From the NCBI GenBank assembly GCA_024734495.1, contig JALMQS010000828.1:4575603-4639602 (forward strand): a stretch of DNA of 64,000 nt. The letters run 5' to 3'. Of this stretch, positions 52,577-64,000 are shown one piece after another. The position numbers and the translations under genes are program-made. The first letter of the stretch is position 1, and each line of letters opens with the position of its first letter. The notes under the pieces were generated by a model that worked only from the letters and a program-made list of their open reading frames with translations, was not told the origin of the DNA and searched no databases. This DNA is from Forficula auricularia. Its lineage: Eukaryota; Arthropoda; Insecta; Dermaptera; Forficulidae.

Positions 52577-52665
52577 AAATCCGTGGCCTAGTTGGTAAAG
52601 GTGAGTTGGCTGGTTGGTCTCTTTGGCTAAAGGAGAGAGGCACAAATCCCGTCGGGTGCTAAATT
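52577..52665 (+). repeat. tRNA-like SINE head, degenerate
   Basis: An A-box-like GTGGCCTAGTTGGTAAAGG is followed by a B-box-like AGGCACAAATCCCGTC. No clear tail or target duplication. Confidence 0.4.
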
Positions 52666-53776
52666 CATTTTTCCTTTTTAAAAAATAATAAAATAATTTT
52701 CTAAATATGTAGAATTAACATAAGAAATTATTGATTACATTATTTAACTTTCGAGGCTCAAATTATAGTACTTTAAACAAATTGTATTTATTCTTTTTAT
52801 CGTATGTGTGTTTTTAAAATGGTGAATACAATGAATATAAAATTTCAGTCACAGCAAGCAAGATTACATCAATTAATTCCCAGAATTTCTCAATCTTATA
52901 AGCAAATTTTAGGTAATTAGGTATATAAAATCTACATATATTATCGATATTATATCGATATAATTTGATCTCATCTAATCAATCCTAATAATCCTTCATT
53001 CTTTTTTGCCTTTAAAAGAAATATATTTAGATGTGAAATCTTAATGAAAGTGAGAGTGATATCAACCCTACTGAATTACATGACTTTTGCTTGAAAACGT
53101 TAACTTTTTATATTGAATTAAGCACACACATAAGAACTATCTAATCAATTGATTGGCTAGATCCGTAAAATATATTCTCTGGTTCGATAGATTTAATAAC
53201 AAGATGAGTTTTGAGGCATTAATTGATTAAATAAATTCTTCGAAAAATGTTTTAAATGAATTACTTTTTCCGACATTAAGTAAATAGGTAAATAAATAAG
53301 TAAAAATAAAGTAGTTCTATTTTTAAACCCATTACAGTACATTTTACTAAAATGAATAGTACATTCGAATAAAAGCTCGCGGCAGCACTGCTTTCAGTAA
53401 AGTGTAACAGGAGTTTTGCAAACCGGTTCTTAAAGAGATAACAGAAGGGACTTGGGATAGGCCAAGAGGAAGGCGAGGTGTCAGGTTTCGAATTATAATT
53501 ATAACCTTATGATGATAATGAATTTTATGAAAAAATACTGTATTTTTTTCACGCAACTGAGTAGAATGCTTATAAAAAATATAGCCAAAAAGGAAAACAA
53601 GCTTTTAAAAGAGATTTTCGTAGTGTACGAATTTAGGAAAGAGTGAAACAAAATATACTTGATGTAGACTAAATTCCAGTTGGAAAACCAAAAGCGCTAT
53701 TCAGAAGTCATAACGTCATAAGTATTAACAAAGAGCAAGCAAGCGATTTGAAATATTACATCTAGGCGACGGTCTA
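52666..53776. other. AT-rich DNA, no gene recognised
   Basis: Nothing recognised. Confidence 0.5.
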
Positions 53777-54101
53777 AAGGGCCTAATACACTATCAATTG
53801 TGCAACAAAGCGATGTGCAACGTTGCGTTGCGCATCGTTTGCCGGGGTCCATACATTGGCAAGAAATCGCGCAACAAAGCGATGCACAACACATCATCAT
53901 AATCATACCCTTGGAAATATTGCGAAACTCGCCCATACACAACACAATGAGTTGCACAAACACTCCCGTTGTGCAAAAGATTTCAAACATTTTTGAAACT
54001 TGTCAAACATTTCCGCAATGCATTAAACACTGCCATACAATGTCAAACAATTGAACAACAGCCAGTGTTGTGCAATTTGTTTGACAGTGTATGGGCCCCT
54101 T
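53777..54101. mobile_element. MITE with AAGGGCC..ATACACT ends
   Basis: Left TAAAGGGCCTAATACACTAT and right inverse TTAAGGGGCCCATACACTGT. Many direct and inverted GTGCAAC / TTGCGC motifs inside. About 325 bp; open frames across it are by-products of the repeats. Confidence 0.7.
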
Positions 54102-56231
54102 AATACAAATTACTGAAAATAATTCTATGTATTTACAAATAAAAGACCAAGCGCGATGTTTTTCACAAAAAAATGAGGAATTATAAACTTCTATGTTCAG
54201 TCCTAATTTGGTATGAAATTTTATCAAATATTAAATATTGCCAGTAAAATTCCACAAGGAGTTAGCATTAACATTTTGGTTGTTCTAACTTTTAAATAAA
54301 TTGATTGATAGATACGAACTTTTGGAACAGATGAACATTAATTCTGAAAGAGAAAACTCAACTGGCTCAATCACTTGGAAGTGAAGACATTTTGGTTTCA
54401 GAAGGTGCAATTAGAAGAAGAAAAAAGAAAAAACAATTTGGTTACATATACAAGGTCCATTGAATTGAAATTGAAAAGAATTTTAAAATCAATTTCTTTT
54501 TTGCTGTATTAGATGCAACAATAAATGCTTTAAATGAAAGGTTTTAAGGAATGCAAGCATATAATATAACCAGCAGCAAAGCCCGCCTTCGACGGGCTTC
54601 TCGCAGGCTCGCGGCGCGCGAACCCTCGCTCAATATCACTCGGCGAGATAGAGTCCAATTGTTGTGGACGATTGTTCTTCCCGAAGTTTTTATAAGCTTC
54701 CGGAAAGTCTACGGTAGATCGAGTATACATGGGACGGGGCCTGAAGAGGTGGAGCCATAAGTGGGCGAAACAGGACAAACCAAGAGACTGGTTACTGCTT
54801 TATTATATAGTATTGGTTTTAATTTTTTTAGAGATTTTAAGAATATTAAAATTGGCCAAATGGTGTCTATCGAGGCCAAAGGAAATAAAAAAAAGAATAT
54901 TAAAAGGTTTCCAAAATCAGATTTAAAAACGTTCTATCTGGAAAATAAAAGAAAATTAACAGACAATAATGATGAAACGTGTAAAAAAGATGTAATAGGA
55001 CTTCAACAGAATGATGATCTTGAAATTAAATTAAATTTCATCGACACATTTAATGAAATTTATTCATACGAGTTTTGTTTTGGAGTATAATATTTTTAAA
55101 AATTCTCTAACTTAGCCATAGTTTTACGAATTGTTAACTCTACCTGTTAGTTTGGTTCATATTCAATAAACTTTATAAAAACTACTTATGAATCTTTATG
55201 ACTCTAGAGAGGATGATTAATTTAGCAATGGTGTCTCTATAGATAGTGACTTATTCGAAACTTTAGGCATACCATAAATAATATTATTAAAGATTTCGCT
55301 AGAATTAAGTCCTCATATATTAAGTTGATTTAGTTTAACGTTAATACTCCTTTTGTAATATATTATTTATTGATGGTCTTTATTGGAATTTTATGAATAT
55401 TTGTTTTGTTTGGACTATCCATAACTGCGTATGACATTTTACGCATTGTTAAAAAATAGGGATAAGATAGAATTATTGTATTTGTTAATTATTGGTTGAG
55501 TGGACCGGAACCATTCCAGTTGCGTTATTTCCTAGGATTTGCTTCAGAAAGACCGGCAAATCCTAGCATGGTCCAGGACGCACATTGGGACAGTCACCGC
55601 CCTGGTTGCTTTGACTTATTTATTAAGAAGTCATTATAAAAAATACAAATAAAACAAAGAATTATGGCCAAAGGAATTAACTTTTAACAATTTTATTGAA
55701 TAAAGAAGCAATAACCATATATAACCTGACTTGAAAGTTAAATTGATATTTATACACCTACGTTTCGGCTTTTAAAACAAAATAAAAAATGGATCTTCGC
55801 TATTAAAAATTTACTTTTAGAAACTCTTTATACTCTTTTCTTCTTTTAATACAGATATAATTAATTTTAGATATAGTAAAGACAAAGCAACTACTTGATG
55901 CTTTATAAAATTACTAATGCAAATAAAATTTATAATTTAAAATATGCTTAATCTTTTTTTATTATGTAATAAACTATAAATCTATTTGTTAAGTTGAGAT
56001 AATAAAAAATTTTAAAAAATTAGTTTTACTCTCTTTTTATAATTAATTACAATAGTGCATCAAACCTTGTGTAGTAAAATAAAAATTAACTGGCTCCATT
56101 CCACTTTCAAAAGCAATAAAAAGCGAAAACTCGATGTGACGTCACCTTCTTTCTGCTAAAAACCCTCAACCAGAATTAGTCCAGTTTTAAATAGTCCATG
56201 ATACAACTATTCGGTACCGCAACATTTCAGC
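54102..56231. other. No recognised gene; GC-rich patch and one lysine-rich frame
   Basis: A GC-rich patch at 54575-54770 (GCCCGCCTTCGACGGGC hairpin) looks like a repeat end. A 109-codon frame follows at 54761-55090: lysine-rich and hydrophilic (KKNIKRFPKSDLKTFYLEN, then KRKLTDNND), no family recognised; I cannot tell whether it is coding. Near 55743-55790 the minus strand shows a decayed GCGAAGA..GCC-GAAACGT trace. Confidence 0.4.
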
Positions 56232-56345
56232 CCCCGACAAAATATCCCCGACAAAATATCCTTCAGACAAAATATCTAATGACAAAATATCCCAAGGACA
56301 AAATATCCCCCGGCATAATATCTTCTGACAAAATATTCCCCAGTA
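56232..56345 (+). repeat. GACAAAATATCC minisatellite
   Basis: Seven or so degenerate units of GACAAAATATCC with 2-6-bp variable spacers. Confidence 0.92.
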
Positions 56346-56374
56346 TAAGGGAGAATACAAAAGAGACACCCTGC

Positions 56375-56515
56375 CCGACGATTGGCTGTTCGGTTTTCAA
56401 TGTGTGTTTGATTAGGAAAAAATGGGAGTCCCAATCACAACCAGCCCGACGATTGGCTGGTTCGGTTTTCAATGTGTGTTTGATTAAAAAAAAAATGGGA
56501 GCCCGAAACACATCC
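56375..56515 (+). repeat. Direct duplication of ~75 bp
   Basis: GCCCGACGATTGGCTG...GTTCGGTTTTCAATGTGTGTT TGATTA occurs twice, ~75 bp apart, each followed by an A-run and ATGGGAG. Confidence 0.9.
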
Positions 56516-58060
56516 CGCCCGGACTAAACTTTCGGAGGTTCGGTTAATATATATTCAGTTCGGCTCGGTTGGGTTCGTATATCTCCTTTTCGGGCTGGCA
56601 TTTAGACGGTTCGGTAGGCTGATGCCAATTTTTTTTTTTGAAAGCAATTTAATTTAAATTTAAGATTTTCTTATAGGATAGGCTGATTCATTGTGGAAGA
56701 TAATCTTCACTCACACAAAGCATCCGAAAATATATTTTTTAAAAATCTAATGTTAAATTTGAATTTTGCAAAAAAAAGCGAATATGAAAATAAAATTTCA
56801 AAAAATGAAGGTTACTTTTTTGGACAACGTCCCATGGTTGAAAAGTCAACAACCACCACTTATATATATTTTTTTAGGGTAAATCCAATTTCTTTCATGA
56901 AAATTTAATAATAAAGATACAAAATAATTAAAAAAACAGAGATGACCATATATAAATAAATTATATTAATGTATGCGCATGTAATTTGTGTTCATTAATA
57001 AGATGTTAAACTTTCAAAGAGATCTAAATAATATTTATATAATAGCAGAGCAGAATATGCAAAATAAATAACCTTTCTCTTAGCTCAAAGCAATAGAAAT
57101 GGCTTGTGAAATGGTACTTCAGAATGTAATTCTCAACTTGGAATGACAATTAATTGTTTATTTACTCTTCAATTATAATTTGATTTTCGAATTAAAATAA
57201 TTTTATTTATTCCGTTTGTATTAAATTAAAAGGAACAAGTGCAATTTGTATAAGGAAATCATAATATTTTCCGCATCTTAAGCACGCTTTTAGAGAGGAT
57301 TTATTGATTGTAAGATTTTCTACTATTGGGAAAAGAATGTCAAGTTCTGGAAGTCTAGTTTTAAAATTTTCGTCATGAGAAATTCAATATGAATCTTCAA
57401 AGAAAAATGGTGTTTAAAAGTTATAGGGGTTTTTAAATTTGTAAGTCGGAGATTGTTTTGGACTTCAAAGAACAATTCCAAGCCAAAATAAAGTAATTCG
57501 ATATTAATTAATGGTAAAATAGTCAATTTCAAAAATTAATATCTCAAAAATCAATATATGCCATATTTCTTTGTGCCTTTGTTTTTCTCAGCTCATAAAC
57601 TACAACAATCAATTGTCAGACTTTAATTTTATTTATTGATTTTTATTCTGTTTTAAATTTTTTAGTTTTTTCTTTTATAGTTTGAAAATAATCTTAAACG
57701 TCTTCTTCTTAATATAATTATTATCCAGGCTAAAAAGTCTGTTTATTCCAGAGCACACCTTTCCAACGTTTTTTTGGACGGCCCCGACTTCTTTTCCCTG
57801 TAAGGTTCTTGTCACGTACCTTTCTCACCAGCCTGTCTTCATACATTCGTATGTGCACTCACATTAATCTTAAACTATTAACTTTACTATTACTAATTAA
57901 TAAGTTGTTCTTGTTTCCCTACAACAACTTATTAATTTAATAGATGGATATAAATAATCAAAATAATTTACTATTACTATTGTAGTATTTTATTATCTAC
58001 TCCTTTCAATATAAATGCTTTTTAAAAATAAAGATTCATTTTCGCCTTGAGAAAGGAGCT
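56516..58060. other. AT-rich DNA, no gene recognised
   Basis: Frames of 60-70 codons have no motif. A TAATAAGTTGTTCTTG / inverse hairpin lies around 57895-57937. Confidence 0.5.
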
Positions 58061-58560
58061 TGATGTTTACCGGTCAGAATCTTCCGATCGACTGACAGGT
58101 GAACAGCGGAGACACGCCCCTTTTATAATCACGGGCTGCGCGGCACGAATATTTACGCATATGTAACCCGCAAGCCGCCACCAATTAACCAATCAGTTTA
58201 ATTGCTAATTAGAGCCGCCAGCCTTATAAAGGCAGCAAGCCCCTCGACGCAAAATCAGTTGCTTAACCTCATCGAAGAGGCCAACTCTCCGAAGTGTCTA
58301 TATGTCATGGCTCTCTGAAGCGAAGAAGTAATTTTATACACGTTGTGTTTAAAGATTGCCAAGAAATTGTAACGAAAAGGCAATAAATGCCGGCTTTGTG
58401 CCAATATTTTATTTAAAGCAAATTTCTACTGCCTTTGTGCAAATTCTTATTTTAAATTAGCATTTTCTGGCTTCACGCCGCCAAAAGAGATTTTAATCTC
58501 TGAAGATCTCATCCAAGCCCGACGAGCATCCTTCTAACTAACCTTTCGAGCCAAAACTAA
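58060..58560 (+). repeat. Possible solo LTR or promoter-bearing repeat
   Basis: A GC-richer block with a TATA box, an initiator-like TCAGTT 30 bp downstream and a polyadenylation signal AATAAA (58382-58387) ~125 bp further, i.e. a U3-R-U5 layout. Clear TG...CA ends or a target duplication were not found and no primer site or pol gene is near. A host promoter is the alternative. Confidence 0.35.
58225..58260 (+). promoter_or_regulatory. TATA box plus arthropod-type initiator
   Basis: TATAAA at 58225-58230 and TCAGTT at 58255-58260: the A of the initiator is 32 bp from the first T, the usual arthropod core-promoter spacing. Confidence 0.5.
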
Positions 58561-58627
58561 ATTTCATCCATCTTAGTAATTTCCTATACTATTATTACTA
58601 TTATAACTATATATTATATTATTGGTA

Positions 58628-59071
58628 CAGTCGACTCTCGATAATTTGATATCCAAGAGACTACAAGAAAAATTCGAATTATCAAGAAGTTTGAATTATC
58701 ATGAGGAAAGAAAAAATAATCGAATTATTAAGAGTTTTTATTATATTTTTGAAAATATATATGAGCTTACATAGATTATATATTTCAAGTAAAAAAGGAA
58801 AAATAATGAAAACGACAAAAAATTACAATAGATAATAACATACCTAATTAAAAAAATTAAGAAAAGATTTTGGCTTGGAAAAATTCGAATTGTAAAGAAT
58901 AAGGGAAGTGGCCTAGTTCGAATTATAGAACGTTCTCTCATCCCCCTCTTGTTACGAAAAGGATTTCGAGTTTTCGAGCGGATCAAAATACGCAGCATTT
59001 TTTCGATTTACCGAAGTTAACAGATCAAGAGGTCGAATTATCGAAAAATTCGAATTATCGAGAGTCGGCTG
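58628..59071. mobile_element. pogo/Tigger-like MITE, 444 bp
   Basis: CAGTCGACTCTCGATAATTT on the left and CGAATTATCGAGAGTCGGCT G on the right, flanked by TA (58626-58627 and 59072-59073). Same family as 61121-61562 and the expanded copy at 33402-35083. The TIR and TA target fit pogo/Tigger elements. Confidence 0.9.
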
Positions 59072-59126
59072 TAGTTTATATTAAACAAAATAAAAAATAT
59101 TTATTTTCGTTTTGGAGCTAAACCCC

Positions 59127-60440
59127 ATTTTTTTTTTTTTAATGCAATCGAATGCAAGAAGGGGTGCACCAGTAAAGATGCAGCTCCTATGGATCTCGAA
59201 AGACCCTTGCATTACCGAAGAGAAGGGAAAGTTGATTAAGTGAGAGGGTGTAGACGTAGGTGTCTATGCACTCCGGTTTTGAAGGTTTGAAGATTATAGG
59301 TGCTGGGAAAGATGGAGGCTGAGAGAGAGTTCCAGTTCCTTGAAGTCATGGGGATATATGTATTGGCCAATGAAGTGGTCCGGCACTTTTCTAATTTGAC
59401 CGCGAAAGAGTGTAGGGAGTCGGCAAAACGCGTGCTACGTGCAAAGCATGCTTTGGGGGAAATTATTGATTTTATTTCATCAGAGCACCTGCCGTGATAG
59501 TATCTATAGAAAAGGGAAAGGGCAGAGACATTTCTTCGATGAGCCAGCGAGTCGAGGGAGTCGGTGAGGGTAGAATCGTCAATTAACCTGACGGCTCGTT
59601 TCTGAATTGCATCCAGGGTAGCAAGAGAATATTTTGAGGCTCCTCTCCATAGATGAGAGCCGTATTCGAGACAGGGGCGGATTTAGGCATTGTAGATGGT
59701 GAGAAGTTGTGGGGGTTTGTAAAATCGCTTGGACCTGAATAATTAGCCAATCTTCCTTGCTGCAGATTTCGCCACAGAGGAGATGTGTTCATTCCAAGAC
59801 AGGTCAGATGCGACAGAGACGCCAACATGGATAGGCTGTCACACATTTTCAGGGGATTCGAATCGATGTGAATATCAGGGAAATCTTTATTTTCACGCCT
59901 AGAAATTAGACAACATTGAGTCTCGTTTGTATTAAAGTTAACTAAATTTTGAGAGCTCCATTCATTCAGTTTGTCTAGGTCGAGAGTAATTGATGAGGCA
60001 ACATTGATTCGATTATTCGGGAGTGAGGGTTTGCCGTGCAGAGTGCTATCGTCGGCGTAACAATGAGTGGGGTTTGACGTTTGATCGATAAGGTCGTTTA
60101 TATAAATTAGGAAGAGTGTGGAGGAGATTACAGAGACTTGGGGAACACCAGCGTTTGTGGAGAACGATTCAGATGATATTGCATCCACCACAACTTTTAT
60201 ACATCGGTTTGTCAGAAAGCTTTCTATCCATTTGCGAAGTGTTGGTGTGAATCCAAAGGCTGGCAGTTTGGAAAGAAGATTTTTGTGCCAAACCTGGTCA
60301 AAAGCTTTGGTGATATCAAGGGCTACAGCGAGGATTTCTTTTCCGGCCTCTAGAGTTTTGTTCCAGGTGTGGGTGACATAGGTTAAGATGTCGCCTGTGG
60401 AACGATTTTGTCTAAATCCATATTGCCTATCGTGAATTAA
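59127..60440 (-). mobile_element. 5'-truncated non-LTR retrotransposon, family A
   Basis: Minus strand: the C-terminal half of ORF2 from about 60440, a stop at 59238-59236, the family A 3' UTR and poly(A) ending near 59127. Its 3' end is ~55 bp from the Tigger-like MITE. 5' truncated; target duplication not identified. Confidence 0.88.
59236..60440 (-). pseudogene. Jockey/CR1-like reverse transcriptase, 3' half, frameshifted
   Basis: Reads HDRQYGFRQNRSTGDIL, AVALDITKAFDQVWHKNLLS (RT motif A, AFD.VWH), GVPQVSVISSTLFLIYINDL (motif B; the usual PQGS is PQVS), and THCYADDSTLH (motif C, catalytic YADD). The frame continues to 59583, but homology slips to another frame near 59812 and goes on with EYGSHLW, TLDAIQKRA, YYHGRCSDEIKSIISPKA, NWNSLSASIFP and FKTGVHRHLRL to a stop at 59236. 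The G-to-V change in motif B and the frameshift mark it as inactive. The endonuclease domain is lost by 5' truncation. Confidence 0.9.
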
Positions 60441-61120
60441 TTTATTATTTGATTATTTTAGAAAAGAGAGGCTGCTCCTTTACTATATGGGTTTTATGGA
60501 ATTAATTAAATCTTTCAAAAAGACATAATAGGATTAATTATATTTAATTGTTGCTTGATTGCCTTCCTTAGTTACTAAAGGGAGGCAAGGTGAGCAAACT
60601 GAATTATTGAATTCACTTGATTTTTTTCATTTATTCGTTTTTTTAATATCGTATTTAGAAATTTTTCAAACACGGAGAAAACCCCTTTTCAAACAGATTT
60701 TTTAATCTGTCTGTGTATCTGTCTGTGTCTGGATACAGATACTCACGAAGAGAAGAGAAGAGTCGTCGAAATTTTGATATTTTTCTAAAAATTTATATTT
60801 CCAAAATAAACATTTCATAGACCTTCTAGCTTTAGAACTGGTTAAAAATTGCACAAAATCAGAAGAAAAAAATCTTACAGTTGTAACCAATGAGATAAAA
60901 TTTGGTCTACGAAATTTATGAGATTAACTGCTTGGTCTTCTCTGTCAAGTTTCAACTGTTTTTAGTGCCAAAAATCACTAAAATTTATGGACAGTATATC
61001 GTGTCATAAAAAAGTTTTCACTTTTTAATTCAAAATTGATTTTGAAATATCTGAAAATAATTGGTAATAAGGAGTCAGTAAAAGGCTTACACTTTTTAAT
61101 TAAATGTTAATTTTAAAATA
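60441..61120. other. AT-rich DNA, no gene recognised
   Basis: A TCTGTCTGTG microsatellite-like run lies at 60705-60735. Nothing else recognised. Confidence 0.5.
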
Positions 61121-61562
61121 CAGTCGCCTCTCGATAATTCGTACCTCGATAATTCGAACTCTTCAGCTGTTAACTTCGGTAAATCGAAAAAATGCTGTGT
61201 ATTTTGATACGCTCGATAAAAATTTTCGTATCAAGAGGGTGAGAGAACGTTCTATAATTCATACTAGGCCACTTCCCCTCTTTATAATTCGAATTTTCCT
61301 AGCAATGTTTACTTCTCATTTTCCGCGTAAATATGTAATTTTTGTTCTTTTTTGTCGTTTTTATTATTTTTACTTTTTTACTTGAGGCTATATATAAAAT
61401 TTATGTAAGCTCATACATATTTTCAAAAATATAATAAAAACTCTTAATAATTCGATTTTTTTTCTTTCCTCTTGAAAATTCAAACTTCTTGATAATTTGA
61501 AGTCTTTATAATTCAAATTTTTCTTGTAGACCCTTGGATTTCAAATTATTGAATGTCGACTA
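61121..61562. mobile_element. pogo/Tigger-like MITE, second copy
   Basis: Starts CAGTCGCCTCTCGATAATTC after TA and ends ...TTGAATGTCGACTA before TA. Collinear in the opposite orientation with 58628-59071. Confidence 0.85.
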
Positions 61563-62408
61563 TAGCTGAAAATAATTAAGTATTAATCTTTCAATAAGTA
61601 TAAAAATCTTCAATTTAATCTCCCGCTTGTTAACATTCTTTCAATGGAGTCAAATTTAAGTTGAATCAACAGTATAATGGTATTAAGTAACAAATTCGTT
61701 TTTTGTTTTTAAATATAAAAACGAAATTGCCTTTAATAGTAATGAACCCTTTAAAATTATTATTATTTATTTATTTTTTTTTATAAATTTTCACGGTCCG
61801 AGGACGAAATGAAAGAGAGAGAGTGAGTTGATGGGTTGTGGTTGTTTGTAACGAAGGGATCTTGAGCTAAGGGAAACTACGGGTCAGAACCACAGACTAA
61901 ATGGCCCATTGCTCCCGTGGGTCATTAAAGCGAGTCCTGGCCAATCGGCCAACAAATGGGCCAGCAAACTTATATTTCCTGCAAGAGACATATTCTAGTT
62001 AAGATACGAAATCAGTGAGGTGTTGTTAAGGGGTTAACATGTTATAAGGCTGGATTTATCCAGAGAATTAACCCATTTAGACTATGAATAAACACTTCAA
62101 TTATTCTTTAAAAAAATAAATAAAAATAAAAATGATATTTTGAGACGATTAGTTTCTAATTCGTAAAAAGCTTGCTTTTACAAAAATGTGAGAAAATTTT
62201 GGTGAATCGAATTTCTATTTTCACATATAAATATTCTATGCTATATCATGTAGTGATATCTATACTTATTAATAACCAGCTTGCGCGACGTCGCCGAAGA
62301 GAATTTTATTAATTTTAAAACCCACTATTAGTTCATGACAAAGAAAATTTATTAAAATTAGGAAATTTAAATTATTCATTGATTTATGAAGGAGAGAGAG
62401 GGAAGGAT
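61563..62408. other. No gene recognised; GC-richer patch
   Basis: The patch at 61795-61970 (ACGGTCCGAGGACGAAATGA, TGGCCAATCGGCCA) is less AT-rich, without a recognisable product. Confidence 0.45.
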
Positions 62409-62617
62409 ACCAATCGATTTGATTGGGGAATAATGGAATTTAAATAATTATCGGAAAAGAGGTTTTTTTATCTAATTAGATTTTTCCTCTTATTAAAAAC
62501 AAGGACTCAAGATGAATAAGGACACTCGATGGTGGAGAAGCAATCTCCGAAATCGAAGCTAAAATACAAGGTATACATTAATTAATGTAAAATAATTGGT
62601 TTAATAAAATTTATAAA
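62409..62617 (+). repeat. Dispersed copy of the ~210-bp repeat of 30203-30631
   Basis: Near-identical to 30222-30420 (CAATCGATTTGATTGGGGAA, AAATCGAAGCTAAAATACAA), followed by a poly(A) run. Confidence 0.88.
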
Positions 62618-62994
62618 AAAAAAAAAAAAATTATTCATTTAAAACCCATTATAGCCCAGAGCCATTAACCCTTTTTCACTCTAGTTGAAGAAATCGATGC
62701 CTTTAAAAGTTTGAAACCGAATTTAGAGCAAAAAACGAATATTTTGAGCCCAAAAATCCATTGGTTAGTCCGTACGTACATATGTATGTAGGAATCCTTC
62801 CTTGAGTTATCAACCGTAAGTCTCAGGGCTACCAAATTCGAAACATAACCTAGATATTGACTAGAACAGGGCTGTCCAACCCGTGGCCCGTGGGCCGCAT
62901 GCGGACTCTCACTGCAATGAGTGTGGCCCAACATAAAATCATAAACTTACTTAAAACATTGAAGAGATATATTTATTCCTTTTTTCGAAATATG

Positions 62995-63600
62995 AATGTA
63001 CGAATTGGGGTTTTCTAGAACAATCACAATTAATTGATCATTTCTCTTCTAGATTTAAACTTGTCAGGACTTGTCTTTTAAATCTCTGCGCGTTCTTACA
63101 TGTCAATAGATAACGGATAGTCAGGAATTATCATATCCGTGACTTTTTAAAAGAATAAATTATCATTCCTCATTTCTCCTTCATAAATCCCATTTGATTT
63201 AAACCAGAGCTGTCTAACCCATGGCCCAATATAAAGTCATAAAATTCTTTAAAACATTCAGATTTATGTGTAGAAGATACTGGAAAACGCACAACAATTT
63301 GGCCTGATAATTTTTTTTCTCTAAAATAAGAAATCTGAAAATATACTGTGAAGTTTTCGAAAAATAAAAGTGCTAATTTTAAATTTTGAATCTGGAACTA
63401 AATTTCAAGATTTCCGAAAAAAAATCATCATTTTGGTCTATTTTCGACTCTATTTTCTACTTGCAAACTTTCTGATTAAATGTTCTAGAACAACAATTAG
63501 ATACCGATCTGAAAGAAAAATTGAATATTGTCTCATTTTTAGAATTTTATATTAATTATCTAGCCAGGAAAAAATATAAACAAATACTAATACATAATAA
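62995..63600 (+). repeat. Segment shared with 20588-21185
   Basis: See 20588-21185; here the matching run lies wholly inside the outer hAT element (62867-63852). Confidence 0.75.
63360..63600 (+). pseudogene. hAT transposase remnant
   Basis: One frame reads LEQQLDTDLKEKLNIVSFLE then FYINYLARKKYK, near-identical to the relic at 20940-21185. It matches the 'ELQSD.eLKEKFn.vs..dFY' block of GTF2IRD2/ZBED-like hAT transposases. Frames before and after are broken. Confidence 0.45.
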
Positions 63601-64000
63601 AACTTTTTATAAGTATATATGTATGTATTTACATATATCTAGGAGAAGCTATTTTCAAGTATAAAATTTACAAAAAGTAAAATTAGAAGCTCACTATGAG
63701 CTAAAATAATAAAGTTCTTATTTCTACATTACCTATTAACGATCTTTTTTGAATAACAAATATCAATAGAATTATAATATTTAATCCGCGGTCCGAGACA
63801 ATTTTTTTTCTTCAAATATGGCTCGTGTAAGCCAAAAGGTTGGACACACCTGGGCTAGATGAAGTAACTATTGCGAGCTTTTGATTGAAATCGGAAGACG
63901 AGAAGTTGCCATTTAATAAATTTTTTTCGATTTTTGCGATTTTCTCTAAAACGACTTGAACGATTTTTTTCTAATCGGTGTACTTATCAAATGTCATAAG

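Larger units (their letters stand above)
62867..63852 (+). mobile_element. Degenerate hAT element
   Basis: Left CAGGGCTGTCCAACCCGTGG, right AAGCCAAAAGGTTGGACACA CCTG. Flanking 8-mers GACTAGAA (62859-62866) and GGCTAGAT (63853-63860) match at 6 of 8. A second hAT-like left end (CAGAGCTGTCTAACCCATGG) lies inside at 63205, so there is nesting. Confidence 0.72.

Noticed and set aside
53697..54227. Cysteine-rich frames in 53697-54227 as small secreted proteins
   Set aside because: They are translations of GTGCAAC/TTGCGC repeats inside a MITE, on both strands and in several frames.
54761..55090. 109-codon plus frame as a gene
   Set aside because: Lysine-rich, no motif, adjacent to a repeat end; kept only as an unassigned note.
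55743..55800. GCGAAGA...GCC-GAAACGT on the minus strand as a hammerhead
   Set aside because: C3 and U4 are changed and helix II does not pair; at most a dead relic.
56198..56511. Frames across 56198-56511 as genes
   Set aside because: Produced by the GACAAAATATCC minisatellite and the 75-bp duplication.

Overview
This window looks like repeat-rich nuclear DNA of an arthropod, most likely an insect. It is strongly AT-rich and full of homopolymers and (TA)n tracts. Nearly every recognisable open frame belongs to a eukaryotic transposon: Penelope-like elements (PLEs) with reverse transcriptase plus GIY-YIG nuclease, jockey/CR1-like non-LTR retrotransposons, and hAT, PIF/Harbinger, piggyBac-like, pogo/Tigger-like and other TA-inserting DNA elements. 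I found no exon, rRNA, intact tRNA gene or other convincing host gene in 64 kb. The host assignment is inference from repeat content.

Layout. 0.3-4.5 kb: fold-back (palindromic) elements, including two neighbouring TA-flanked palindromes, one carrying a broken helix-turn-helix gene. 5.4-9.4 kb: a nearly complete PLE (PLE1) with two direct LTR-like repeats, one long RT/GIY-YIG frame on the minus strand and an inverted truncated copy, all inside one 13-bp target-site duplication. 10.7-12.3 kb: a hAT element and three non-LTR 3' ends. 12.6-14.6 kb: a second PLE (PLE2), a fold-back whose plus arm encodes an intact GIY-YIG end. 16-20 kb: inverted copies of a hairpin-ended repeat around an ORF-less PLE-type fold-back (PLE3). 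20.6-24.5 kb: hAT remnants, a non-LTR end, a hAT inserted in a hAT pseudogene, and a SINE. 25.5-29.8 kb: hairpin-ended repeats, hAT elements and a second PLE3 copy. 30-35 kb: tandem repeats, a Harbinger remnant and a three-level nest inside a Tigger-like element. 36-42.9 kb: a Harbinger-like MITE, a piggyBac-like MITE, a large fold-back with a SINE in one arm, and a 119-bp tandem array that switches orientation. 44-48.7 kb: a CR1/jockey-like 3' end and more fold-backs. 50-64 kb: mostly unrecognised AT-rich DNA, with a possible solo LTR, two Tigger-like MITEs, a non-LTR RT pseudogene and a hAT element.

The most interesting theme is a set of hammerhead-ribozyme-like motifs. They lie in the repeats of PLE1 and PLE2 and in several ORF-less fold-back units, usually as an inverted pair with at least one decayed member. 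Six loci keep all core residues (CUGANGA ... GAAA) with complementary helices I and II. They share one extra unpaired base between A9 and helix II. PLEs of many animals are known to carry hammerhead motifs; here several diverged families, including apparently non-coding ones, sit within 45 kb. Cleavage activity is not shown by sequence alone.
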